NCBI GenBank assembly: GCA_035772405.1
Contig: JAYKKM010000159.1
Coordinates: 254,501-318,500, forward strand
Direction: 5' to 3'
Source: Chrysogorgia sp. JL179-B06
Taxonomy: Eukaryota; Cnidaria; Anthozoa; Scleralcyonacea; Chrysogorgiidae
Length of the DNA: 64,000 nt
The notes under the pieces were generated by a model. That model saw only the letters and a list, made by a program, of their open reading frames with translations. It made no database searches and was not told the origin of the DNA. Positions 1-17,711 of the stretch are shown one piece after another; position 1 is the stretch's first letter; every line of letters begins with the position of its first letter. A program made the position numbers and the translations under genes.

Positions 1-582
1 CCTTCCAACAAACTATATAGCATATTCAACCGACATACTGTACGAGTCAGTTACAGCTGCCTACCTAACATGAAATCTTTTATTTCCCAACATAACAACA
101 AAATACTCAACCAACACACTAAACAACAAACGAACACTCAAAACACAAACGAATGCAACTGCAGACGACCAGACGAATGCCCAATTGAGAAGAAATGCCT
201 GTCAGAAAGCGTGGTCTACCAAGCTGATGTTACCACAGTTGACAACAACAAGACGAAATCGTACGTAGGCGTAACGGGCGGACCATTCAAGAACAGATAC
301 CGAAACCACACAAAGTCGTTTTCACACAGAAAATACGCCGATGAAACGGAACTGTCAAAGTATATTTGGAAATTGAGTGATTCTAAGCGCGCGTTCAAGA
401 TAAATTGGTCGCTAAGAAAGAAAATTCCCGCCTACAAAATCGGCTCACGAAGGTGTAACTTGTGCTTGGAAGAAAAACTAATCCTACTGAAGGACCGGAA
501 ACACGAACTACTGAACAGATGCTCTGAACTTTTTAGTAAATGTAGACACGTAACACGACACCTCGTTTCATCATGTAAATAG
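1..582 (+). CDS. Penelope-like element, C-terminal part with GIY-YIG endonuclease (5' partial)
   Basis: The reading frame is open from base 1, so the N-terminal reverse transcriptase lies outside the window; the first ATG at 70 is probably internal. Visible are a Cys cluster (CNCRRPDECP, then KKC), a GIY-YIG nuclease core (SYVGVT followed by FKNRYRNHTKSF), and the family C-terminal block SRRCNLCLEEK with RCSELFSKCRH. In Penelope-like elements this endonuclease nicks the target for target-primed reverse transcription. The same architecture occurs on the minus strand at 55313-57117, which shows the missing RT part. The frame is intact within the window. Family confidence is high; whether the element is active cannot be judged. 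Confidence 0.9.
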   Translation, partial: PSNKLYSIFNRHTVRVSYSCLPNMKSFISQHNNKILNQHTKQQTNTQNTNECNCRRPDECPIEKKCLSESVVYQADVTTVDNNKTKSYVGVTGGPFKNRYRNHTKSFSHRKYADETELSKYIWKLSDSKRAFKINWSLRKKIPAYKIGSRRCNLCLEEKLILLKDRKHELLNRCSELFSKCRHVTRHLVSSCK

Positions 583-770
583 AGTTTAACTAGATCGAGT
601 CTGTCAGTTGCCTGACGATCGCGTATAAGCGTGAAACTCGAGTAGCGACAGCTTTTTCACTTAATAAATATTCGCTCTACCTATAATGGTATTGAGCGCT
701 CTAAAACCTTTTGCCAACTGTGTGACTTTGTTACATATTCTTCTTGGTATATATATATATATATATATTA
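583..770 (+). mobile_element. 3' untranslated end of the Penelope-like element
   Basis: Downstream of the stop, a hammerhead-like motif is followed by AATAAA at 663-668 and by a segment (TATTCGCTCTACC, TGGTATTGAGC) that recurs next to the second Penelope copy at 55150-55190 on the minus strand. A short (TA)n tract at 749-769 ends the block, as is common at PLE boundaries. The outer boundary is approximate. Confidence 0.65.
602..651 (+). ncRNA. Type I hammerhead ribozyme motif of the Penelope-like element
   Basis: The conserved core is visible: CTGACGA (612-618), a 3-bp helix II CGC/GCG (620-622 with 629-631) closed by a six-base loop, GAAA (633-636), a minimal helix III C637-G642, and a GTA cleavage triplet ending at 644. 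Helix I pairs 607-611 with 645-649, including one G-U. The base pair next to the core in helix II is T-T instead of the usual G-C, which could weaken it. Hammerheads with very short helix III are established components of PLE terminal repeats. No activity can be shown from sequence. Confidence 0.65.
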
Positions 771-1043
771 GCACCCTTGCCCTCAGGGCGAGGGATGATA
801 TATAGATATATACAATGTCTTTATGCTAAGTTTTTGAACCTTTTCGACGATTTTTTAGTTATTATAATATAGTCGCCATTTTGAAAAAAAATGTGTCATG
901 TTTTAGAAACCATACATCAAAATGCTGATTCCGAGAGGGGACTGGAACGAGTAAATATATTCTGGTCACAAAAAACACTTTTTAAAGTATGATTTATAGT
1001 GAAGTGATAGTCACCGCGCTACGCGGTGACAATCAGAACTCGT
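771..1043. other. Intergenic, no gene seen
   Basis: AT-rich sequence with two small hairpins (around 774-796, CCCTTGCCCTCAGGGCGAGGG; around 1010-1030, CACCGCGCTACGCGGTG). No ORF, splice-like exon or recognised repeat. Confidence 0.5.
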
Positions 1044-1206
1044 TTAACTCTTTCCCTACGGGCGCAGATAAAATGGGTCGTTGATGACCCGCAAAGTCGT
1101 CAATCGGAAAACACGGCACACGGTAACGCAAGATTAAAAATTGAAATTCGACAAGCGCCAGGAACATGAAATCCACGCACACGCCAAGTTTGATTTGATT
1201 TCATAA
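1044..1206 (+). mobile_element. Left part of 447-bp TTAA-flanked (piggyBac-like) MITE, copy 1
   Basis: TTAA at 1044-1047 is followed by CTCTTTCCCTACGGGCG. The element continues after the EnSpm insertion at 16489-16779 and ends AAAGAG with TTAA at 16780-16783. The joined halves are 447 bp, exactly the length of copy 2 at 17265-17711. The ends match imperfectly (CTCTTTC..TACGG..G), and TTAA duplication is the piggyBac hallmark; the superfamily call is inference. Confidence 0.8.
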
Positions 1207-1510
1207 CACAGGGCGAAATTTTAAATTTAAGTTATTTTAATTGATACTTAAATCCCCTTAAATTTAATCGACAAACTTTAAGGCGCATTTAAGTTGACCT
1301 GAAATCTCTTAAACATTAATTGTTGTTTTAAGTTACATTTAGATGACCTTTAAGTGGCACAATCTTTAAGGGGCTTTAGTATTCGCCGTAAAGTTTAATT
1401 AAATGCGATATATGAATATAATAACTTTTAAGTTACACAATAAATCCCTAGAAAGTTAAACAAGAATTTAATATACATTTCAGTATCGCTGAAATCTCCT
1501 TAAACCTCTT
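1207..1510 (+). repeat. Left inverted terminal/subterminal repeat array of the EnSpm element
   Basis: After CACAGGGCGAAATTTTAAAT the sequence consists of many spaced copies, in both orientations, of a short CTTAAAT/ATTTAAG motif (TTTAAGTT, CTTAAAC, CCTTTAAGTGG). The same array occurs inverted at the right end. Subterminal motif arrays bind the transposon-encoded accessory protein in plant En/Spm; that role here is inference. Confidence 0.75.
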
Positions 1511-1671
1511 CGTGACATAATTTGCGCAAATTGATTTCCGTAACCGGAAATCTGTTAGGTAAGACGTCAACGTAACCAAGCAACCTCAAATCAGCGAAGC
1601 AATACTTTCGTATTAACTCAAGGCTGACAGTCGTTTTCATCTGTTGTGGTGTAATAAGATCGAGGTACTGT

Positions 1672-4600
1672 ATGGCGGAATCGAAGGGCTTGATTATGTG
1701 TGATCATTGTGACCAACTGGTTACGAGGTCGGCTTTCGAACGGCATAAAAGGAAGAGGAATGCTCAAAATAATCTTTCCAGCATAATTGGATACACACGC
1801 ACCGCTCCAGAGACTGACTCGGACAGCGATAGTGTTGCTAGTTTGGGTAAGTTTAACAATCGATTCTTATCATTTCAAACATTATTTCTATAACGCGCTG
1901 CAGCGCGTCTTGATAATAATTAAGACAGCTCAATCTTCCTCAATATGGCAATTAATTGTTGTGATTCAATGATATTCATTTTAAATTTATTAATTGTATC
2001 ATTTTAAATAGATATTTGTCAGAAATTTAATGAAGATTCGTGTGCTGACGTTTCTGATGAGCATGATTTGGTGAGTTATGTTATTTACTTGTCAGTACCA
2101 TTATCAGGTTAATTATTGTAATACATAGAAAACAGTCATGTACATGCAAAGATGATTAAATATCCCTTGCTTGTGGTAAAATAAAATATTGGGGACTCCT
2201 CAGACTGACACCAGATTGTCAGATTCAATATCATGATAATGTAAAGTGAAGGTGTTATTGGAAATGCAAAAGCTCTTACTCCAATGAGGGCCTTCACTCT
2301 GGCCAATATTCGAAATAATACCTTCACCTTGGTCTACCAGCAATTATAAGTACTGTATGCTTCCACTAAAAGTGGAGAAACAAGATTTCTTACCAGTATG
2401 CATAACGATTTCCAAAATGAATTCAATATTTGGCTCCTCATTTTCAGAGTGTAAACGTGGAAAGTAATCTTTTTAATGAGATTATAATTGTTATTTTACA
2501 TTGTATATAAATAATAACATTTTGTCATTTTGTGTAACTAGGATTTATGTGGCAGTGGTTCTGTTAGTGTTGCAAGTCAAAACGAATCTGGTTGGGATAT
2601 TGAAAGTGAAGCAGAGGCTGATTCCTCAGAGTGTGAAGCAGAATTGTCATCAACTGATGATGAGGATAATGAAGAGATTTGGAACGATGTTGTTCCAGAT
2701 GATTTACAACAAGATTTAAATGCAGAATCACCACCACCTCTTCCTGAACAACCAGCAAATATATCTCGCAACATGGTAAACAGTCTTGTGTTTTGGCTTG
2801 TTTATTTTCTTCTGGTATGGCAACTGTCGTGTCATATCAGTGAAAATGGAATGGCATGGCTTCTACGCTTCCTGTCTGCTTGGCTTAAGCTATTGGGAGT
2901 GCATATTCCTAATGACACTATTTCCCAAATTATAGCAGTCTTTCCTGGCTCAATTTACATGCTCAGACAGTTTTTACATTTTGACAAAGATGACTTTGAC
3001 AAGTATGTTGTTTGTCCAAAGTGTCATAAACTATACAACTACAATGAATGTGTAACAACTTTTAACAATAGACCAGTTGGAAAAGTTTGTTCAGGCTTCA
3101 AATACTGTAGAGGGAAAAAGGTTACCTGCAATGCATCAATTGTTTATAGAGTCCAATTGAAGAATGGGAAGAGTTGTTTCTATCCCATCAAGTACTATTG
3201 TTATAATAGCATCATAAACTCGTTGGAACGATTGCTTAAAAAAAAAGAATTTGTGGAAAAGTGTGAAGAATGGAGAAGCAGATCAATGACGGAAAACAAA
3301 ATGGCTGATATTTATGATGGACAGCTCTGGAAAGATTTTTTAACTTGCAATGGAAAAGACTTCCTACAAGCACCCCGTAATTATGGATTGATGCTGAACT
3401 TCGACTTCTTTCAACCCATGAAGCGAAGAAGTGATTATTCTGTTGGAGTTTTTTACCTTGTCTTTCTGAATTTGCCAAGAGCTGAACGCTTCAAATGGGA
3501 AAACGTAATTGTGGTTGGTATTGTTCCATCACTAGACAAAGAACCAAAAAGTTTGAATGCATTTCTTGAACCTGCCATAAAGGAGTTGCAATGCTTGTGG
3601 AAAGGCATGAAGTTGGCTTCTGCCATCTGTAGATTCCCTGTAACGTTTAGGGCAGCTGTGATAGCATGTTCATCAGATATTCCTGCAATTAGAAAGTTGG
3701 GAGGTTTTAAAAGCCATGCAGCACATTATGGGTGTTCCCGTTGCCTAAAGTTGTTTCCAGGAGGGTTTGGAGAGAAGAAGGATTATTCTGGTTTCGACAA
3801 AGAGAATTGGGAGCCAAGAACTAATCTGCAACATCGACACTTAGCCAAAAAAATTGATATGATTAAGATACAGTCAAAACGGGACAAACTTTGCAAGGAA
3901 ACAGGCATAACACACTATACTATTCTACTTGATCTAGAGTACTTTGACGCAATTCGATTTTTCACAATTGACCCTATGCATAATCTATTCCTTGGGACTG
4001 CCAAAACCATGTACCAGTTGTGGAACAAGAATGTATTTTCAAAGCATGATCTAGGAAAAATTGAGGAAAGGATTAAACTAATGGATGTTCCAAGCAATAT
4101 TGGCAGACTCCCCACTAAAATATCATCAAACAGTGGTTGCTATACTGCTGAACAATGGAAGAACTGGACCCTCATTTATTCCTTGTTTTGTTTGAAAGAT
4201 ATTCTACCAGAAGATCACTTTAAATGTTGGCAGATATTTGTACTTGCTTGCAAACACATTTGTGAAGCAGTTATTTCACAAACTGATGTAGAGATTGCTA
4301 ATGGGTTATTCACAAAATTTGGTAAAGAAGTGGAAAGACTGCATGGGAAAGAAGCCATAACACCTAATATGCACCTTCACTGCCATTTAAAGGATGTCGT
4401 TTTAGACCATGGGCCAGTTGCAAGTTTTTGGTGTTTCAGTTTTGAACGGTATAATGGAATACTAGGAAGTACCCCTACAAACAAGCGATCGATCGAATTG
4501 CAACTGATGAGAAGATTTAAGATGTCACATTTTTTTGATGATAACAGACTCCCCAGCTTATTTAAAGAAGAACTTTTTCACCTTTGTTCTGAAGTTAAGC

Positions 4601-5259
4601 AATTAGAAAGCACCGATTGGCTTGAGCATTCCAAATGGACTGACAGATGGGCAGTCCATAGGCTAGCTGTAACCTCCCCAATGCCAGAAGGAAGTGTATG
4701 GAGCAACCAGTCTGCTGTGTTCTGCCCATCCAATTATAAATTGTGTGGTTTGGATTCAGACGATGAAAAACTTCTGCTTGAAGTGTATAAGCTGCTCTAC
4801 CCTGAAATTGCTATCTCCGAAAAAGATATGAGTCAACTCATTCACAAGTTTGGATCAATAGTGATTGGCACAACATCATTTGGTTCAAGGATTGAACCAC
4901 GTCAAGTAAGGTCGAGTATGATTCTTGCCTCGTGGCCAGCTAATGTTGGTGTAGTCAACAAGACCACATTTTCCCTAACACCAGGTTTGGTTAGTTATTA
5001 TTTCACACATTCTTTAACCATTGGAGGGGAATGTGTTCTACATACATTTGCCTGTGTTAAGTGGTACAACAGAGATGAAGATGCAGATGGAATTGGCAAT
5101 CCTGTTCAGCTATGGTCATCTGAGTATCAGAATGGTGGACCTTCTTCTTTCATGCCAGTCCAGAGAATTCACTCCCAGTTTGCAAGTGCTAAACTCTCTA
5201 AATTTGATGGTAGTGACAGAATAGCAGTATCTCATATTATCCGAAAAGCATTATTATGA
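1672..5259 (+). CDS. TNP2-like (CACTA) transposase, 3 exons, 983 aa
   Basis: Exons 1672-1846, 2012-2070 and 2542-5259 have GTAAGT, GTGAGT and AG boundaries with matching phases (1, then 0), giving one 2952-nt frame without stops. Exon 1 starts with ATG and has a CxxC...H zinc-finger-like stretch (CDHCDQLVTRSAFERHKRK), then an acidic Ser/Asp/Glu linker to about residue 140. Next are a CPKCHK..NEC knuckle near residue 236, a DDE-type fold beginning LNFDFFQP near 365, YGCSRC near 474, and IDPMHNLFLGT near 555, which matches the DxMH..N..GT motif of TNP2 proteins. The late block HGPVASFWCFSFERYNG matches the GPV..W..FERYxG motif of plant TNP2. It should catalyse excision and insertion of the element. 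An upstream 16-nt candidate exon at 2448 was not used because it breaks phase. Confidence 0.93.
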
Positions 5260-5855
5260 TTTTGCTCCTGAAGGCTAATTATGGTGGCAGGGCCAAGTCT
5301 TAAATGTACTGTACAGGTAGTCCATACTGTATCTTGTTTTTTTGGTTACTGTAGCAATGGTTATAAATGTACAGTATCTCCATCAAGGTGTTGGGTTCTG
5401 CACTCAACACCTCAATGATTGATAGTACTGTATCAAGACAAACATGTGGAGGTGCCATAATAATTATGGTATATACTTCATGGTATTCCACATACAGTAC
5501 ACATACTAGTGCCCCATAACTCTTCAGTCGTTATGGTTAGGATTAGGGTTTAACCCTAAATTAACAACTAAAAAGTTACCAATTACTATATGTGGACTAC
5601 CATGAAGTATATACTATTAATTATCATCAACAAAATTGGCATAAAGTTCTCATGCCTGAGAATATAAAATCCTCATGCCAGTATGCTGAGGTACATGTAC
5701 CTGTCATGGCCAAGTGTTTATATGGGGAAATATTTATCAGGCCTTGTGGCTGCCAGTGCATTATTGTTATTGGCAAACCAAATTATTCACACTGTCCAAT
5801 GTCAACACCATGAAAATAATATACCTTTATAATAATAATAGACCTGGATCTCACA
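5260..5855. other. Spacer between transposase and kinase, no gene seen
   Basis: AT-rich. A stretch near 5310-5500 partly recurs inverted at 5590-5620 (TAGTCCATA; GGACTACCATGAAGTATATACT), suggesting an old foldback insertion. No poly(A) signal is obvious close to the transposase stop. Confidence 0.4.
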
Positions 5856-6011
5856 CAGTGGCGAAGTTGGCCATAGCAACTGGTCATGCTATGTAATTTT
5901 TTTAAATGTTTTACATATATTCAGACCGTTAGGAATGTATTGTTTTCAAAATATGCAGATGCTTATAAATTAGCATAGCATGACCAGTTGCTATGGCCAG
6001 CTTCGCCACTG
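5856..6011. mobile_element. 156-bp palindromic MITE (hAT-like ends CAGTG..CACTG)
   Basis: Long arms match over about 38 bp: CAGTGGCGAAG..TGGCCATAGCAACTGG on the left and its complement ending CGCCACTG on the right, around a short AT-rich centre. No clear target duplication. Nonautonomous and noncoding. Confidence 0.7.
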
Positions 6012-6372
6012 AACTTACCTTAATATAAATGGGCCCGTAGAGGTGTCTGTTAAGAGGGAGTTCACTGTATTAACATTGAGCCATCTGTACCAATTATCAA
6101 GACATCTCTGAAAAATTAGGGTGTATTGTAGAATGATACCTACAGTATCCACTTTTGAAATTGAACTCATAAGCAATAGTGAGAACAATCTTAAAAATCT
6201 CCACAAAACTCTTATAATATTATGAAGAAATACATGTATCAATAGAAATTAATTTTATTCACTGTTTGTACATAATTGGATAGATATCCAAATTGAATTT
6301 GAATGTTATACTAGTTAGCACTATATAGTACCTGTAATCTAGGTTTAAGGGCTTTTCTTAAATCTTAAATGT
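6012..6372. other. Downstream flank of the kinase pseudogene, nothing recognised
   Basis: AT-rich sequence with no supported coding exon; antisense open frames here have no recognisable protein features. It probably holds the 3' untranslated region of the minus-strand kinase. Confidence 0.4.
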
Positions 6373-8709
6373 TTAATCTTTCAATTTACTTAAAATTACT
6401 TCCAGTGTTGGTCTGCCCTCAGGCTTTCTGTATGTACATACTTCATACACATGCTTCATTCTTTCATTTTCTGTGAGGATGCATGTAGCCTTACAGATGT
6501 TGGAAATGAGAACACCATATGAATAGATATCGGACGCAAATGACTGACAATGTGTTCCTTTGATTAACTCAGGAGCAATATGACCATGATATTTGTGATA
6601 CTTTCTTTGTTCTTCTGAGGTCAACCTATACCTTTTTGCATTTGTGGCTCTACGACACTTGCCAAAATCAATTAAAATGGATGTATAACTGCAGCGTGTG
6701 TTGTCAGCAGAACATTGTCTCCTTTTATGTCATTATGAAGCATTGCCTTGTTATGGACATAAAGAAGGGCTTCTCCTATCTCTCTAAAGAGCCTTGTCCA
6801 CTCACCTATTGTTGATACCACAAGTGACTTCCCAGCATTATGAAGTGTTAAACATTTCTCATCAATTCCATGAAATTGTGTGTGACCATCAGGTAAGGTT
6901 TCTTCTCCAAGCAGATGCCGAATAACATTGGTAATCCTACAATAAATGAATTTGTTGAGGTAAATACAGTATAGTATTTTAAGTTTTGTGTTTTAGTAAA
7001 TTATGTTTACTGTGCTCAATAGTGCTCCGTCGAGATGACGTCAGTATCGATGTTTGTCCACTTTTAACCATAATTCTTGCGGCCATAACAAAAGAAAATA
7101 GCTCATTTGTAATAATTTCTGAGTCAAATTTGGTTTGTTTGTCCGCTTTTTGAGCTATTAATAGCAGCCAGACTCTACGCTATTAAGTTGCAGATGAAGG
7201 CTGGAAGCGATAACCTCTACCACAGTGTACCTTACCTATGTATGTACAGTATGGTGATGCTGCCATTATTGCCTTCAATTTGTTCAAAAAAATTGAACAC
7301 ATTAATATACTGTAAACCCAGGATCCTTTTCAGAATTTCACTATAATTTCATTTACCTGGATGATCAAAGAGATTAATAACACCTGCTTCCCATGTAATT
7401 GAACTGGCCTTAACATGATCATGGTATCTCTTGACAGCCACAACAAGTTCCCGGTATGTCATCTTTTGGCATGTTCCAAATGCAACCCTTTCCAAGAATA
7501 TTTGATGAAATGTCACCAGCTTCTTTCAAGTTACTTCTATCAATATTCTTTGGGGATCTGAAAAAAATTAAAATTATTGGTCCATGAAGGATATGAAAAA
7601 CATCTGTTGGATGTAAGTCCCTGTGATCAGAACTACAGGCCCCAATGAACCCCTCACAAATTGATTGTGGTCTGCCAGGAAGTCCTTTCCTGAATTAAAA
7701 ACTAAGAGACAAAGATTACAGAAATGGTGAAGAACAAGTTTTATTCCAGCCAAATCTACTTGCCCAGGAGACAAAAGTGAGTACAGTAGACTTCTTCCCG
7801 GTTGAGCTAAAATTATGTTGCTGGGAGCCCAAAATGTGGAATATGTACACACATGCTGTATAATATACTGTACTGTATGCTTTATTACTTGTTTATTAAT
7901 GTGTGCCACCCATATTTCAGTCTTCAGATGCTGGTAGTCCAAGTACTGTAGCTACAGAGGTCCCAAGGAACATTTAGTCCTCCCTCTTTACTGTATGTAT
8001 ATATTACTGCAAATGTATGTATGTATAGAAAACAGCCTCACAATTTTGGAGAAGAGGAATATATACTTTAGAATAATATACTTAACAATTAAAATTATTT
8101 TATCATATTTATTATCATAGCACTAGGCATCCCATCAAGGCAATTATAGGTCTTCATTTATCCATTGTTCACATTTCATAACAACAAAAATACTCACCGG
8201 TACACTTTTAGCTTCTTTGCCTTCTCATCTTTATACAATTTCCAGCAATTTGCAGAAAGCTTTCTCTCGTTCTTATTCTCTTGAGTTAAATCCTTCAGTT
8301 CTTCTTTAAGTCCATCAATAATTTGGTTTGGAATACGAGAATATCTTGCTTTTCTTTCTAATCGACTCAGTTTCTTTATGGACTCGCGCTTTTTTTTGTT
8401 TCTTCGCCGTCTTTTCGCTCGCAATGATTCCTGACTCCTTGACTCTCTGTCTCTGGTATCTTTGGCAATGACATTGTTGACTTCGCTTCGGAGATGCTGC
8501 TTTTGGCATAGCCGATCGTCAGCAAACGAGAAGCCATTCGCACGATCTGCCAATAAGCACCACTGAGGCGCATTAGCTTGACTAAGCTTAGTAACAGCGA
8601 TCCCATCGGCGTTGCAAACAACGTTCCTCTTCTGTGACCAATTCTTGCTTGCCATTATCAAAATATTAGGTTTTGATCTAGAGATCAGTGGTTTTGGCGG
8701 GAGATTCAA
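6373..8709 (-). pseudogene. Protein kinase carried in the EnSpm element, 3 exons, frameshifted
   Basis: On the minus strand, exon 1 (8709-8198) begins ATG and encodes about 170 aa ending in a Lys/Arg-rich and coiled-coil-like region. Exon 2 (7557-7357) has the glycine loop GKG..FGTC and VAVKRYH with the ATP-binding lysine. Exon 3 (6936-6373) has PMLFGICLE, the catalytic loop HNDIKGDN (HRDxxxxN type, Arg replaced by Asn), DFG (IDFGKC), APE (HIAPEL) and DIYSYGVL. GTGAGT and GTAAAT donors and AG acceptors fit. Single-base frame breaks occur after GKG, after YLMVT and after GDNVLL, so the copy is dead or carries sequence errors. The HND loop suggests an atypical kinase. It is probably a captured host gene; a function in transposition is not known. 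Confidence 0.85.
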
Positions 8710-9146
8710 GCCGGAAATACAATGTGCAGGAATTTCGTCCCGCCGTAATATCTCCGGGGCTCGGGGGGGGGGGGGGGTGGGGCTTTAGCCCGTTTAAAAA
8801 TTTTAATGTGGAATCATTTAATTAGATCAGGAAAATACCAAACCGAGAGTTTTTCGTACTTCCGAATTGTTCGCATATTCATCAAATGGAGTAACTGTAT
8901 AACTAACCAGGCAATTTTAGGATTGGTACCCAACGCCCCCCAATACAGATTTGCTTCCGCCGTGCCTGCAATCTCGTTCCCAGAGCCTGGCCGTGCCTGC
9001 TGCAAGGGTGCTTGGGGAGGGCTGTACGTCACGCGGCAAATGTAAATCCTTCTTTCTGGTTCTGGTGTCTTTAGCCGCGCTATATTCGACGAGTCTGTTA
9101 GTCCAACTTTTTATACACACAAGTAACTGTAAAGTAACTAATTATT
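8710..9146. promoter_or_regulatory. Bidirectional spacer between kinase and accessory gene, with poly-G tract
   Basis: The kinase starts leftward at 8709 and the coiled-coil gene starts rightward at 9147, so this 437-bp gap must hold both promoters if each is transcribed. It contains a run of 15 G (8763-8777) followed by TGGGG, and is more GC-rich than its surroundings. No core promoter motif is certain. Confidence 0.5.
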
Positions 9147-15677
<6,531 letters not shown>

Positions 15678-15846
15678 GTGCTGTATTATTTTAAATGAAC
15701 ATTGAACAAACATAGCATATTCAAAGTTGTACTTGTTATAAGTGACCACTTCCATAATTAAGTGACCACCTTGCAAGACAATAATGGTGGTCGTGTATGA
15801 AAGGTTCAACTGTATTTAACTATTGTTTGTAGCAGTTAATTTGTGT

Positions 15847-15852
15847 AATAAA
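15847..15852 (+). terminator. Polyadenylation signal of the accessory gene
   Basis: AATAAA, 170 bases after the stop, followed by a TG/T-rich stretch (TTCATTGTTGTGTGCC) typical downstream of a cleavage site. Confidence 0.5.
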
Positions 15853-16129
15853 TATGTTATTTGTAATTTCATTGTTGTGTGCCTTGATTGATCAATTGAT
15901 GATATAAGGAATCATACAGTATATGGTTTCTAATTAATATTTAATATATATAATACTGTGTACATGCCACTGTGATTGAATTATAGACATACAAATTATA
16001 ATTAGTGCTTCAAACTACAAATAATTAAGGACCAATAAATGACAGATAACAAAGTAATTTTCTTTCATTTCATTGCAAAATATAAAAATTAGTGAATATA
16101 TAATCAATATAAATTTTAAAAATTAATGA

Positions 16130-16488
16130 ACTTTATGGTGCACTAAAGTTTACTTAAATCTCTATTTGGGTGACATTTAAGGCTGATATTAAATTGTGCT
16201 AAATTAAACTTTAAGGAACTTTATGGTACATTAAAGCATATTTAAAAGTCAATTTAACTGGTATTTAACGTTTATCTTAAAGTTTCACTAAAATCTCATT
16301 TAAGTGGAAATAATGTGCCTTTAAGGTTATACCTAAATGGTTCATCAATGATCTTTAAGTCAATACTTAAATGTTAACTAAAGGTCTATTTTGTAAATTT
16401 AAGTGAACCTTAAAGCCAACTTAAATGCTTCAATAGTTGCCTTTTAATGAAGCTTTAAGGGAACTTAAATTTTCTATTTTGCCCTGTG
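16130..16488 (-). repeat. Right inverted subterminal repeat array of the EnSpm element
   Basis: About 20 spaced CTTAAAT/ATTTAAG-type motifs, ending ..CTTAAATTTTCTATTTTGCCCTGTG, the complement of the left terminus. Confidence 0.75.
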
Positions 16489-16783
16489 TAAACAACTCTG
16501 CGATTGGTGGCATTTTGAGTTTTCAAGATGCTATGCGGGCGTGCAAGATGGCCTTTTCTGGAAAAAATGTAAATTTTTCAACCTGATTTATGATAATTAA
16601 TGCTAATTTATATTAACATAATGTGTTTTGTTCGGGAAATTTAAAAGAACAAGTAAAAGCCGGTTTATTGGGCTTCCAGAAAATGTATAGCTTTCGCAAC
16701 AGTTATGGTTATTTCAAGAGATATCAATAGAACAACGTGGTCGTTCAATTTGTGATGTTTTTCAGCCGTAATGAAAGAGTTAA
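16489..16783 (+). mobile_element. Right part of the 447-bp MITE, copy 1
   Basis: Continues the element left at 1206. TAA at 16489-16491 is the EnSpm target duplication. Apart from one substitution (CTATGCGGG against CTACGCGGG) the sequence equals copy 2. Confidence 0.85.
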
Positions 16784-17260
16784 TAAGCAATAATAGGTAA
16801 ATTGAAAATAATCGAAGAAAAAGCGTGATAGGAAAAGCAGTTTATTATATGTTGAATTGAAAATAATCAATGTAAATACAGTTTAACAAAGCAAAAAAAT
16901 GGTCAGTGACCAAAAATGAACCCCCTTCTCTGCTCCCCCCTAACCCTTACATAATTCCTCTCAATGAGGGGGGTACCCGAAGCAGAGTCTCTGCAGAGAT
17001 CCCACCCGCACCGGTCCACCCGCACGGGAGCTCATACTTTTAAATATATACGCAAGCTATCTATACACTACAAACACAATAGGTTCTGTGCATGTGGGTC
17101 AAAAATGTCAAAATTCACCATGTTTAGAAATGTAAGAAATAATTCACCAAATTGGCTTAAAATTTGATATGTGTGTTGTTTAGCCGACTTACAACGATGA
17201 TGAAAAATTCAGGCGAAAATATAAAATTGATCGATGCGAAAAAATATCGGCCATTCTATA
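16784..17260. other. Spacer between MITE copies, no gene seen
   Basis: AT-rich with a C-rich patch near 16920-16990. A 67-codon open frame here shows no recognisable feature and is not called. Confidence 0.4.
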
Positions 17261-17264
17261 TTAA

Positions 17265-17711
17265 CTCTTTCCCTACGGGCGCAGATAAAATGGGTCGTTG
17301 ATGACCCGCAAAGTCGTCAATCGAAAAACACGGCACACGGTAACGCAAGATTAAAAATTGAAATTCGACAAGCGCCAGGAACATGAAATCCACGCACACG
17401 CCAAGTTTGATTTGATTTCATAAACAACTCTGCGATTGGTGGCATTTTGAGTTTTCAAGATGCTACGCGGGCGTGCAAGATGGCCTTTTCTGGAAAAAAT
17501 GTAAATTTTTCAACCTGATTTATGATAATTAATGCTAATTTATATTAACATAATGTGTTTTGTTCGGGAAATTTAAAAGAACAAGTAAAAGCCGGTTTAT
17601 TGGGCTTCCAGAAAATGTATAGCTTTCGCAACAGTTATGGTTATTTCAAGAGATATCAATAGAACAACGTGGTCGTTCAATTTGTGATGTTTTTCAGCCG
17701 TAATGAAAGAG
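17265..17711 (+). mobile_element. 447-bp TTAA-flanked MITE, copy 2 (unoccupied site)
   Basis: Flanked by TTAA at 17261-17264 and 17712-17715. It differs from copy 1 at two positions I can see, and lacks the EnSpm insertion, so it serves as the empty-site control. Confidence 0.88.

Noticed and set aside
2448..2463. 16-nt micro-exon in the transposase gene
   Set aside because: Including it breaks the reading frame, whereas joining 2070 directly to 2542 keeps phase.
7574..7942. 122-codon minus-strand frame
   Set aside because: It lies in the first intron of the kinase pseudogene and has no recognisable sequence features.
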